Assembly: GCA_014380255.1 (NCBI GenBank)
Contig: JACMKG010000076.1
Span: 1 to 26,298 of the forward strand
DNA: 26,298 nt
Direction of reading: 5' to 3'
Source of the DNA: Prolixibacteraceae bacterium
GTDB taxonomy: Bacteria; Bacteroidota; Bacteroidia; Bacteroidales; Prolixibacteraceae
Shown: positions 8,981 to 17,001 of the stretch, piece by piece
Position numbering within the stretch: position 1 is the stretch's first letter
How the letters are laid out: every line of letters begins with the position of its first letter
The notes under the pieces: generated by a model
What the model was told of the DNA's origin: nothing
The model's database searches: none
What the model saw: only the letters and a program-made list of their open reading frames with translations
Program-made: the position numbers and the translations under genes

Positions 8981-10921
8981 CTAATCTTCCACCAGTATCA
9001 TCATAGAAATCCCTGCCACCTCAATGGCATTGCCTTCCGGATACACGGTGCTGTCTTCATTAATGGTTTTCTCATGTGCTACCAGCCTCCATCGGATGTG
9101 CTCCTTAATGGGGAAAAGTATGCTGTGTCTTTTCCCGTTAAAGATAACCTGAATGGTTCTCCAATCATCCCCGTTGGCACGGTTGACCATAACGAAGGAA
9201 GTTACACCGGGCAAATAATCATTTGAAAAAAGAAGGTGCTCCCTGATCTGTTGTGCACTTCTCATTCTAAAGGCAGAATGGTTTTTACGAAGGGTGATCA
9301 AATCCTGGTAATACTGGTAAACTTCCTGATAAGTGGATTTTCGGTTCCAGTCGATCTGATTAATCTGGTCAGGTGATTTGTACGAGTTGTGGTCTCCCAA
9401 CTTGGTGCGTGCCATTTCCTGTCCCGCATGCAGAAAAGGAATTCCCTGGGAAGTAAGTATAAGGGCCCCTGCCAGCATGGTCATACGGTTCATCTCATCA
9501 TCCGAAGCTTCAGGGCAACTTAATACCAGCTTGTCGTACAGGGTGTAATTGTCATGGCACGATACATAATTAATGCACTGCCAGGGTTCAGTAGCCCACG
9601 GATGCTTTGTATGCTCGACATAGCCATATACGATCTGCGGATGAAAGCAGGCTCCGGTAATGCCAAATTTGATGGTCTCTTCCTGTACCGTCAATCCACT
9701 TACAAATCCTTTACTGCGGGGTACAAAGTTATTTCCCTTGATGCCATCGCGGAAATCGTCATTAAATACCGCTATGCGTTCCAGTTTGGAAACATTGTTC
9801 TTAAGGGCACGCTGCGAATCGGGCAAGGGGCTTGTGTCGGCTGTCCAACCTTCCCCGTAAAGGATGATGGAGGGTGAAATGGCATCCATCCTGGTCCTTA
9901 TCATGTTCATGGTTTCCAGATCCATAATTCCCATCAGGTCGAAACGAAAGCCATCCAGGTGAAACTCTGTGGCCCAGTATTGGAGTGAATCAAGGATGTA
10001 TTTTCTGACCATCAAGCGTTCCGAAGCCAGTTCATTGCCGCATCCGCTGGCATTGGAAAAGCTGCCGTCAGCCTTCTGCCTGTAATAATAGCCCGGGACG
10101 GTCTGATTAAAATACGATCGGCTTGTAAAAGCCGTATGATTGTAAACCACATCCAGTATAACACCGATACCTGCCTGGTGAAGTGCCTGAACCAGCATCT
10201 TAAACTCTTTGATGCGCGAAATATCTTTGGGTTCTGTTGCGTAACTTCCCTCGGGTGCATTGTAATTCTGGGGATCATAACCCCAGTTATACGACTGATC
10301 GGGATTCTTTTCATCGACAGTGGAAAAATCACTTATCGGCAGCAGGTGCACATGGGTGATTCCCAATTCTTTTAAGTGGTCAATGCCAGTGGATAATCCT
10401 TTGGGTGAAAGTGTCCCCTGTTCGGTAAAGGCCAGATATTTGCCTTTGTTCTGCATTCCCGAGGTAGGGGATATGGAAAAGTCGCGGACATGCAATTCGT
10501 AAATGATGGCATCAACGGGGTTAGTAAACTCAACCCTGCGGTCGTCCATCCAGCCTTCCGGATTGGTTTCCTCAGTATTGAAAATTAATCCCCTGTGGCC
10601 GTTTAGGCCCACGGCCCGGGCATCTATGCCAGGGGTTTCATTCAGCCAGTCTCCGTCATTTACCCGTATGGTGTAATAATATCCTTTTAAATTGCCATTG
10701 AGCGTAATGGCCCAGGTTCCTCTTTCAGCTTTTATAAACTGGTCGATGCGGATGGCTTCCCCTCCGGTGCTTTTTTCATAGATACGCAACTCGACCTTTA
10801 GGGCTGTGGGTGCCCATACCCGAATTCTTGTCTTGGCTTTCGTGTACACTACCCCCAAGTCATCTCCCATGTATACAGGAAATGCAGAAAAATCAATGCC
10901 GCTAAATTTCCAGTCTCTCAT
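8981..10921 (-). CDS. pulA: Type I pullulanase (GH13 glycogen/alpha-glucan debranching enzyme)
   Basis: A 646-residue GH13 enzyme predicted to hydrolyse alpha-1,6 branch points in glycogen, pullulan or limit dextrins. An N-terminal CBM48-like domain covers about residues 10-110. The pullulanase signature YNWGYDPQNYNAPEGSY is at 211-227. The four GH13 regions are present: DVVYNHT (257-263), GFRFDLMG with the nucleophile Asp328, YGEGW with the acid/base Glu357, and SCHDN with Asp457. There is no signal peptide or lipobox, so it should act in the cytoplasm on stored glycogen or imported oligosaccharides, not as a surface enzyme. It lies 58 bases or so downstream of an unknown membrane protein on the same strand and has no evident promoter of its own. 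Confidence 0.93.
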   Translation of the reverse strand: MRDWKFSGIDFSAFPVYMGDDLGVVYTKAKTRIRVWAPTALKVELRIYEKSTGGEAIRIDQFIKAERGTWAITLNGNLKGYYYTIRVNDGDWLNETPGIDARAVGLNGHRGLIFNTEETNPEGWMDDRRVEFTNPVDAIIYELHVRDFSISPTSGMQNKGKYLAFTEQGTLSPKGLSTGIDHLKELGITHVHLLPISDFSTVDEKNPDQSYNWGYDPQNYNAPEGSYATEPKDISRIKEFKMLVQALHQAGIGVILDVVYNHTAFTSRSYFNQTVPGYYYRQKADGSFSNASGCGNELASERLMVRKYILDSLQYWATEFHLDGFRFDLMGIMDLETMNMIRTRMDAISPSIILYGEGWTADTSPLPDSQRALKNNVSKLERIAVFNDDFRDGIKGNNFVPRSKGFVSGLTVQEETIKFGITGACFHPQIVYGYVEHTKHPWATEPWQCINYVSCHDNYTLYDKLVLSCPEASDDEMNRMTMLAGALILTSQGIPFLHAGQEMARTKLGDHNSYKSPDQINQIDWNRKSTYQEVYQYYQDLITLRKNHSAFRMRSAQQIREHLLFSNDYLPGVTSFVMVNRANGDDWRTIQVIFNGKRHSILFPIKEHIRWRLVAHEKTINEDSTVYPEGNAIEVAGISMMILVED

Positions 10922-10979
10922 CCAGCTTCAGCTTAATAATTAATTGTTTTCGAAAGGTTTCAATATTGGTTGTGCAGGT

Positions 10980-11534
10980 TTAGGTAACCAGGCTTTTGCG
11001 AAGCTTTACCTTGTTGGATTTCCATTTGCGGCCTTCGATATCCGACACATAGATGCGCGCCCAGTAAAAGCCTTTGATAGAGCGGTCATATTGGTGAAAT
11101 GTGGCCGTTTCTATGTCTAGTTGATGTGCATTGCCCGAGTAAAGAAAAAGCGGGTAAATCTGCTGTCCTTTAATGCCGTTTACCTTGAATCTTCTTTTGG
11201 TCCATATCTTGCGAAATTCAATTACCGGGGCATTCAAGTCAGCATCGTGCTTGCCAGTATTACGGATGGTCATGGTCAATACCTGTGGCCGGTATGCCCT
11301 GTCCTTTTCTAAGGTAATATCAAGATCGATTTTCTTTATCAGCTGCTTGAAGAATCCTCTGTAATAGTTTGCCTTACGAAAGAATTTCCATGCTTCCCGT
11401 CCAATGAAAAAGAGCAGGATTATCGCTAAAATGGATATGATCCGTAACAGTTGAAGCTTTTCAGGATCTGTTTCATTGCCTGAAAACCAGGAAAGCGGAT
11501 TAATTAAAGACAAATACAAATACCGAGGATGCAT
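10980..11534 (-). CDS. Unrecognised single-pass membrane protein
   Basis: A protein of 184 residues from the ATG at 11534; a TTG at 11558 would give 192, but that codon lies inside a -7-like promoter motif. I do not recognise the family. It has a short N-terminus, one hydrophobic segment at about 29-45 and then a soluble part of about 135 residues rich in Lys, Arg and aromatic residues and probably beta-strand-rich (for example 'RPQVLTMTIRNTGKHDADL' and 'FYWARIYVSDIEGRKWKSNK'). Positive charges follow the hydrophobic stretch (REAWKFFRK), so topology is uncertain. It precedes the pullulanase gene in the same direction and may share a transcript. No function is proposed. Confidence 0.65.
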   Translation of the reverse strand: MHPRYLYLSLINPLSWFSGNETDPEKLQLLRIISILAIILLFFIGREAWKFFRKANYYRGFFKQLIKKIDLDITLEKDRAYRPQVLTMTIRNTGKHDADLNAPVIEFRKIWTKRRFKVNGIKGQQIYPLFLYSGNAHQLDIETATFHQYDRSIKGFYWARIYVSDIEGRKWKSNKVKLRKSLVT

Positions 11535-11555
11535 ACAAGTTTTTGAATTGAATGA

Positions 11556-11563
11556 CAAAAATA
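11556..11563 (-). promoter_or_regulatory. Putative -7 element upstream of the unknown membrane-protein gene
   Basis: On the - strand the sequence TATTTTTG matches TAnnTTTG. A transcript starting about 7 bases further on would have a leader of about 15 bases before the ATG at 11534. No good -33 element is visible. Confidence 0.4.
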
Positions 11564-11792
11564 GAAAATCTCCGGCATTAAACGCATACTTTTTCTATTT
11601 CAGGGATTTGAATAAAAAATCAAGCTCAAAAGTTTTGTTATTCTCTTCAAAAGGCAGCATTCATAAAAAGGCTTTTTTTTGTAAAAATTCATCTCTTAAA
11701 GGCTCCTTTAGGTTACAGATACGTATGACTGAAAATGTGCTGGCTATAAAAAACCAATTGATTCTTTTCCTTCATGAAGTAATACCGATTGG

Positions 11793-11841
11793 AGAAGTGT
11801 AATAGTCCAATTTTCGCATACTCAATTGGCCTAACACTTCT
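11793..11841. repeat. Imperfect hairpin 1 downstream of susD
   Basis: Left arm 11793-11812 and right arm 11824-11841. The outer AGAAGTGT pairs with ACACTTCT, TAG with CTA, and CCAATT (11807-11812) with AATTGG (11824-11829), with small internal bulges and an 11-base loop. It overlaps the next hairpin by four bases, so the two are probably alternative or stacked structures. Confidence 0.7.
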
Positions 11842-11879
11842 ATCCATCGGCATTATACCGGAAATGCCGATGGATAGAA
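11838..11879. repeat. Perfect 17-bp hairpin downstream of susD
   Basis: TTCTATCCATCGGCATT (11838-11854) is the exact reverse complement of AATGCCGATGGATAGAA (11863-11879), with an 8-base loop. There is no T-tract on either side, so it is not a standard intrinsic terminator. It could be a transcript-stabilising structure, a protein site or a remnant of a small repeat element. Confidence 0.85.
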
Positions 11880-11951
11880 TTATAAATCAATGTGGTATAA
11901 CTACACATAGATTTTGAATAGCGTATGTATATGGATACACTTAATTGTGTT

Positions 11952-11984
11952 AAAAAAAAGCGGCTTCCCAATTAAGAAAGCCGC
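11952..11984 (-). terminator. Intrinsic terminator after susD
   Basis: On the - strand, GCGGCTT (rc of 11978-11984) pairs with AAGCCGC (rc of 11960-11966) and is followed by eight T residues (rc of 11952-11959). It begins 28 bases past the susD stop codon and marks the end of the sigma/fecR/susC/susD unit. Confidence 0.88.
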
Positions 11985-12012
11985 CCGGATTATTCGCAAT
12001 AAAAATTCAGGA

Positions 12013-13560
12013 TTAGTACCCTGGATTTTGTTTTAAATTCTCGTTCACGTCAACAGCTGATGTTGGCAGTGGGAAAAGTGCTTTATTTATATGGGTTACT
12101 GGCTTTTCCTGCCATGCATCATCAAACTTATCAAAACGTACTAAATCCTGTCGACGCATTCCTTCCCAGTATAATTCAAAACCGCGTTCTTTCAAAATAT
12201 CATCCAAAGTTACCGTGGTTAGTAAAGGTAGTGTTTTACCGGGTGCACTTCGTTTTCCACGGATAAAATTAATGTCCGCCAAAGCTTCTGCAGACTTTCC
12301 GCTTCTGAAACGGGCTTCAGCACGAATCAGGTAAATATCGGAAATACGCATGACCGGCACATCATTCGGAGACGAGAACTGTCTTTCGGTATTTGCATTA
12401 GGCGCAAACTTAATAACACGGATACCAGCGTTTTCAGGTGAGCTCCCCAAATTAATCTCAGGTACAAAAATCAATGGATCACCATTGCGTTGTTTTAACG
12501 CAGTTCCGTCAACTGAAAATTGCTGACCAATCAAAAATCCTTGATTGAAGCCACATTCACTTTTAATCCGGTCATCATAAAAACGAACATCGTTTACCTT
12601 ATCAAAAGTATTTACAAAAGTAGATGTTGTGGAGGGGCCATTCCAAACACTGGTGATATTGCCAAAAGTCTGGCTGTAATGCAGGGTAAAATTGCTCCAT
12701 ACACTTCCGGCACCCATGTCAACAAGGTCATCCATTGGTACGCGCAAAATAAATTCAGGGTTTTCAGCCACATTTTTCTGAAACATTGACCAATAATCGG
12801 TTGCCACTGAATATACTCCAGAATTGATCAACTGATCACAATAGGTAATGGCCTCGTTCCATCTGTCTTCACCGGTGTAAACTTTATAATTCAGGTAAAC
12901 TTTGGCCAGCAGAGCTTGAGCAGCGCCTATTGTTGCCCGTTCAGATCCGACTTCGGCCTTTGCTTTCAGCTTAGGCATGATTTCTTTTAACTCAGCAATG
13001 ATAAAATCAGCTGCTTCTTTTCTGGTTTTCACTTTAGGTGAAACTGAGTAATCGATCTCATCAGCTTCACGGTATGGGACCTGACCATAAAGATCGTTTA
13101 TCAGGTACATAAAGTATGCACGCAAGAAACGGGCCTCGTTTATGTATTGTTCTGTCTTTGGACTCTGTGGAAACTTACCGATGTAATATATTGCCGTGTT
13201 GGCACGTGATACGCCTTGATTTAAAGCATCCCAAACATTTTTCATACGACCATGGTCGGCCGTCCATGTTTGAAGGTGCAGTTGCTGCCAGTCTCCGTTA
13301 TCATACCAGTCGGTTCCCCGGGTAGGAATGATTACCTCATCCGAAGATACTTCCTGTAGAGCCCAATAGTCGTACCATTCAATGGTTCGTCTCAAGCTTC
13401 CGTATGGCGGATTGATCAAGGCCTCTATATTTGTCGGATTGTTAACCAAATCCGCTCCTAGTTGTTCGTCAAGTACATTTTCTTCCAAATCGGTACAGGC
13501 CACCATGGGACCAATTAAACCAAGGATTGCACTAAATATGAATATTTTATAGCATTTCAT
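12013..13560 (-). CDS. SusD/RagB-family nutrient-binding outer-membrane lipoprotein
   Basis: A 515-residue SusD-like surface lipoprotein that captures glycans (or other ligands) and acts as the lid of its SusC partner. The N-terminus is a lipoprotein signal with hydrophobic core and a lipobox-like MVAC, so Cys22 is the likely lipidation site. The helical, TPR-rich body includes the family's 'EARFLRAYFMYLINDLYGQVP' region near residue 140-160. The C-terminus has the conserved ERGFELYWEGMRRQDLVRF block and ends in 'ALFPLPTSAVDVNENLKQNP', where SusD proteins normally end. It starts 22 bases after susC in the same operon. Substrate cannot be read from the sequence. Confidence 0.94.
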   Translation of the reverse strand: MKCYKIFIFSAILGLIGPMVACTDLEENVLDEQLGADLVNNPTNIEALINPPYGSLRRTIEWYDYWALQEVSSDEVIIPTRGTDWYDNGDWQQLHLQTWTADHGRMKNVWDALNQGVSRANTAIYYIGKFPQSPKTEQYINEARFLRAYFMYLINDLYGQVPYREADEIDYSVSPKVKTRKEAADFIIAELKEIMPKLKAKAEVGSERATIGAAQALLAKVYLNYKVYTGEDRWNEAITYCDQLINSGVYSVATDYWSMFQKNVAENPEFILRVPMDDLVDMGAGSVWSNFTLHYSQTFGNITSVWNGPSTTSTFVNTFDKVNDVRFYDDRIKSECGFNQGFLIGQQFSVDGTALKQRNGDPLIFVPEINLGSSPENAGIRVIKFAPNANTERQFSSPNDVPVMRISDIYLIRAEARFRSGKSAEALADINFIRGKRSAPGKTLPLLTTVTLDDILKERGFELYWEGMRRQDLVRFDKFDDAWQEKPVTHINKALFPLPTSAVDVNENLKQNPGY

Positions 13561-13582
13561 TTTTGAAAAGTTTTGATAAATA

Positions 13583-16500
13583 TTAAAATTGAAGGTTTAC
13601 ACCAAATGTAAATGTGCTGGCTTTCGGATAAGCTGTGTAGTCCATTCCCATTGAAGGAACTCCGTTAGCGGCAGCATCAACACTCACTTCAGGATCAAAT
13701 CCGGAATATTTGGTAATAACCAACAAGTTGTTTCCGGTAGCATAAATGCGGGCTTTTCCAAGCCATGAAACTGATTTTGTATTGAATGTGTAACCGATAG
13801 TTAGGTTGGATAACCGAATGAAAGAACCATCTTCGATGAAACGTGAAGAGAAAGCATTTGAATTGCTGGGACTTTCCTTTGAGTCAAACACTTTTTGGGT
13901 TACATTCGAACCTTTATCTAAAGGACCTTTCAGGAATAATGCATTGGCGGCATTGTTGTATACCTTATTACCTTGGGAACCATACCAAAACATACTAAAA
14001 TCAAAAGCTTTGATTTGTAATTTAGAATTCAAGCTGAAGGTGTACTTGGGAAGAGCCGAACCTAAATATTCTTTCACTTCTTTTCCGTTTGCATCCTTTT
14101 TGTAAATACTCAACCCATTGGCATCAAGTCCTTCGTAAACCATCCCGTAGAAAGTCCCTACTGGCTGACCATTGGTAATAATTTGCACGCGGGTTCCCGA
14201 AAGCCCCTGTCCACTGGCATTACCTGTTTCAATCAATTTTACAGGAAGGTCCTTTACTTCATTATTAATGGCGGCAAAGTTGATTCCTAAATCCCAAGTT
14301 AAATTTTTCTTATCAATCAAGACACCATTTAATCCAAGTTCAATACCTGTATTCATGATTTTCAAATCAGGCACATTCTGCCACTGGGTCTGAGTTGCGG
14401 CAGGTGCTTTTGACGGAACTTCAAGCAATACGTCCACTGTTTTTTTTCTGAAGATGTCGATGGTTCCTGAAAAGCGGTTATCGAAAAATCCGAAGTCTAT
14501 TCCTAAGTTTGTTTGATCAGTTGTTTCCCATTGAATGTCAGGATTTGGTGTTCTTAGGAATGTAATTCCTGGAGACAAAACCCCGTTAAAATATCCATTG
14601 GCAGAAGGAGTAGTTCCAACTGCGAGAAACGAAATCTTGCCGGGGATTTCTTGGTTTCCGGTGAGCCCCCAACCTAATCGAAGCTTCAAGTTTGAAATGA
14701 AGGTAATGTCTTTCATGAAACCTTCCTCATTTATACGCCAGGCTGCAGCTGCCGATGGAAAGAAACCGTATTTTTTGTTTTCACCGAATTTAGAGGATCC
14801 ATCAAAACGGCCTGTTGCGGTTAAGATGTATTTTTCATTCAGCGAATAGTTTACTCGGCCAAAGAATGATTGGAGTTCGCGTTCGTAAGCCGAAGAAGTA
14901 ACCGTTGCTGCCGAAAACTTTCCATATTGGAGGTTATCTGTATATTTGATATCGTCCACTTCAAAACCGTTCACATTGGTTTCGTTATTTGAAACCTTCA
15001 TATATTGGTAAGCATGACCCAAAAGGAAGTTGAATGTATGAGCTGTTCCAAAACGCTTCAGGTAAGTTAGGTAATTCTCGATCAATCGGTTGTTTGCCGA
15101 AATACCATTGATGTCAGCTTCTCCTTTGTTTACCAGATAAGTCAGGGCTTTATCCTGATTAACGCGACGCTCGGCCACAGTGCGGTCAAACCCAACATTG
15201 AGCTTGTATTTTAAATCACGCATGATTTCCATTTCTGCTGATATATTGGCCAAAATACGATCCGTTTGCGTATTATCATCAACCAGATTAAGCATTGCAA
15301 CCGGGTTGCGCTGATCCATCGCGTGCTGATAATAGCTTCCATCAGCATTTTTTATCGGGTAAGTCGGGTTCAGCTTCAGTGCTGTTAGAATCAAATCGCC
15401 TTCGAAACCCCCGGTTTCTGAAATTGGAGAACGAAAATCTTCAACATGAGAGGCAATCAGGTTTGCGGTTAACAATAAACGATCTTGAAAAGCCTTTTGC
15501 GACACTTTGATATTTCCGTTGATCTTTTGAACTCCTGTTGTTTTTACGATCCCTTCTTGATCCAAATATCCGAAGGAAGTATGATAGGTAGATTTATCGT
15601 TTCCACCGCCATAAGACAAGCTGTGACTTTGAGTAATGCCGGTAGCGAATATTTCATCTTGCCAGTCGTTGCTCGCACCCAAATCCAGCAATTTGCTGCC
15701 ATCTGCCTTCTTGTATGATCTGAATTCGCTGGCAGTAAGCAAATCCATTTTCTGTCTGATTTGGGAAACTCCCATGTAACCGTCGTAGTTGATGGTTCCA
15801 GCGCCTTTTTTACCTTTCTTGGTAGTGATAATTACTACACCGTTTGCACCACGAGCGCCATAAATAGCGGTAGAAGAAGCATCTTTCAAAATATCAATGG
15901 ACTCAATATCGTCTGGATTTAAAAAGCTGATTGGATTTTTATTTGCAGCTTCGTTGATGCCGCCTGCAGTTCCACCATTGGGTGTAATATCTGCATTGTC
16001 GAGCGGTATTCCATCAATTACATACAAAGGTTCCTGTCCTGAACGAATAGAGTTTGATCCTCGGATACGAACTGACATCCCGGATCCAGGCTCCCCATTG
16101 TTCTGAATAATATTCACCCCTGAAACTCGGCCCTGCATCATCTCAATTGGCGAGGTTGCAACGCTTTTATTCATATTTTCCTCAGTTAAACGGTTAGTGG
16201 CCCCAGTCAAGTCTGATTTACGTTGAACACCATAACCAACTGCCACTACTTCTTCAATGCCAATTGCCTCTTCCTGCAAAACGATATTAATGGTTGACTG
16301 ACCCGTGTAATCCATTTCGAGCGTAGTTAATCCTACAAAAGAGAATACAATTACAGCTTTTCCTTTGCTCAAATTGAGAGAAAATTTACCATCAAAGTCA
16401 GTGATGGTACCATTGCTGGTTCCTTTTTCATAGACAGTGGCTCCCGGTAGTGAATTGCCATCGGCTGTTTTGACAACTCCCTTCACAGTATATTCCTGTT

Positions 16501-16894
16501 GAATCATGGATCCACTGATCTGCAAATCGCTCACTTTGGTAATTACAATTTGCCTTTCTTTGATCTCATATCCATTGTTTGTTGATTTGAAAACCTGATC
16601 CAAAATCTTTTCAATGGTTACATTCGACACTTTAACAGATACCTCACGGTTTACATCGATTATATCATCTGAATAAACAAAAATATACTCGCTGGTACGC
16701 TCAATTTCCTGAAATACATCTTTTACTGTTGCATTGGAGAATTGGAATGTAAACTTTGTTGTTTGGGAATAAGAATTCCCAATTACAGACAAGGAGCTGA
16801 CAAGTAATAAGATAAAGGATAACCTCATAATAAGGTACAGTTTTTTGAACCTCCCAAAATCTGGATAGGCCCGTTCAGAGAACTTTTTTTTCAT
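13583..16894 (-). CDS. SusC/RagA-family TonB-dependent outer-membrane transporter with STN signalling domain
   Basis: A protein of 1103 residues from the ATG at 16894. The frame extends to 16963, but that adds a non-signal-like leader read through a hairpin, so I prefer the MKKK start. After a signal peptide (hydrophobic about 24-40), an STN domain (about 47-120) marks it as a transducing TonB-dependent receptor. A carboxypeptidase-regulatory-like domain follows (about 135-208), then the TonB-box-like EEVVAVGYG (214-222), the plug with the SusC motif 'PLYVIDGIPLDN' and the beta-barrel ending in an aromatic Phe. It imports ligand delivered by SusD. The STN domain fits with the FecR/ECF-sigma pair immediately upstream, an Fec-like signalling chain in which substrate binding switches on susC/susD expression. 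Confidence 0.95.
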   Translation of the reverse strand: MKKKFSERAYPDFGRFKKLYLIMRLSFILLLVSSLSVIGNSYSQTTKFTFQFSNATVKDVFQEIERTSEYIFVYSDDIIDVNREVSVKVSNVTIEKILDQVFKSTNNGYEIKERQIVITKVSDLQISGSMIQQEYTVKGVVKTADGNSLPGATVYEKGTSNGTITDFDGKFSLNLSKGKAVIVFSFVGLTTLEMDYTGQSTINIVLQEEAIGIEEVVAVGYGVQRKSDLTGATNRLTEENMNKSVATSPIEMMQGRVSGVNIIQNNGEPGSGMSVRIRGSNSIRSGQEPLYVIDGIPLDNADITPNGGTAGGINEAANKNPISFLNPDDIESIDILKDASSTAIYGARGANGVVIITTKKGKKGAGTINYDGYMGVSQIRQKMDLLTASEFRSYKKADGSKLLDLGASNDWQDEIFATGITQSHSLSYGGGNDKSTYHTSFGYLDQEGIVKTTGVQKINGNIKVSQKAFQDRLLLTANLIASHVEDFRSPISETGGFEGDLILTALKLNPTYPIKNADGSYYQHAMDQRNPVAMLNLVDDNTQTDRILANISAEMEIMRDLKYKLNVGFDRTVAERRVNQDKALTYLVNKGEADINGISANNRLIENYLTYLKRFGTAHTFNFLLGHAYQYMKVSNNETNVNGFEVDDIKYTDNLQYGKFSAATVTSSAYERELQSFFGRVNYSLNEKYILTATGRFDGSSKFGENKKYGFFPSAAAAWRINEEGFMKDITFISNLKLRLGWGLTGNQEIPGKISFLAVGTTPSANGYFNGVLSPGITFLRTPNPDIQWETTDQTNLGIDFGFFDNRFSGTIDIFRKKTVDVLLEVPSKAPAATQTQWQNVPDLKIMNTGIELGLNGVLIDKKNLTWDLGINFAAINNEVKDLPVKLIETGNASGQGLSGTRVQIITNGQPVGTFYGMVYEGLDANGLSIYKKDANGKEVKEYLGSALPKYTFSLNSKLQIKAFDFSMFWYGSQGNKVYNNAANALFLKGPLDKGSNVTQKVFDSKESPSNSNAFSSRFIEDGSFIRLSNLTIGYTFNTKSVSWLGKARIYATGNNLLVITKYSGFDPEVSVDAAANGVPSMGMDYTAYPKASTFTFGVNLQF

Positions 16895-16980
16895 ACTTTT
16901 GAATGTTTGGTTAAAGTCACTAATCAAATACACATTTGCTCGATCCGGGGAATGCAGCCACATTCTCCGGATCTTTTTTT
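16894..16980 (+). ncRNA. Candidate short antisense RNA across the susC leader
   Basis: On the + strand, TACTTTTG (16894-16901) matches the -7 consensus TAnnTTTG exactly; it overlaps the susC start codon. About 75 bases further on, the hairpin at 16942-16973 is followed by seven T residues (16974-16980), a good intrinsic terminator in this direction only. The implied RNA, from about 16908 to 16980 (about 70 nt), would be antisense to the susC leader. Known parallel: cis-antisense sRNAs such as DonS repress susC-type genes in Bacteroides. No -33 element is visible, so this remains a hypothesis. Confidence 0.4.
16942..16980 (+). terminator. Hairpin with T-tract between fecR and susC, oriented on the + strand
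   Basis: GATCCGG (16942-16948) pairs with CCGGATC (16967-16973), and inside it AATG pairs with CATT, around CAGCCA. Seven T residues follow on the + strand, opposite to all neighbouring genes. On the - strand no T run follows, so it would not stop fecR transcripts by the intrinsic mechanism, although a folded leader is still possible. Confidence 0.75.
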
Positions 16981-17001
16981 ATTTAGCTTTATTTTTTGCC
17001 T

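Larger units (their letters stand above)
11564..11951. other. Intergenic region downstream of susD
   Basis: About 390 bases without a convincing gene. A 108-codon + strand frame crosses it (11476-11802), but its translation is low-complexity and resembles nothing. The notable content is a pair of adjoining hairpins at 11793-11879. Confidence 0.6.

Noticed and set aside
11476..11802. 108-codon + strand frame near the susD terminator
   Set aside because: It partly overlaps the unknown membrane-protein gene on the other strand, is low in complexity, runs into the hairpins and has no recognisable domain.
11952..11984. Terminator serving a + strand gene
   Set aside because: The T run is on the - strand side only, and the hairpin lies just past the susD stop codon.
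16895..16963. N-terminal extension of SusC from 16963
   Set aside because: The added 23 residues are read through the hairpin region and do not look like a signal peptide; starting at MKKK gives a normal export signal and STN domain.
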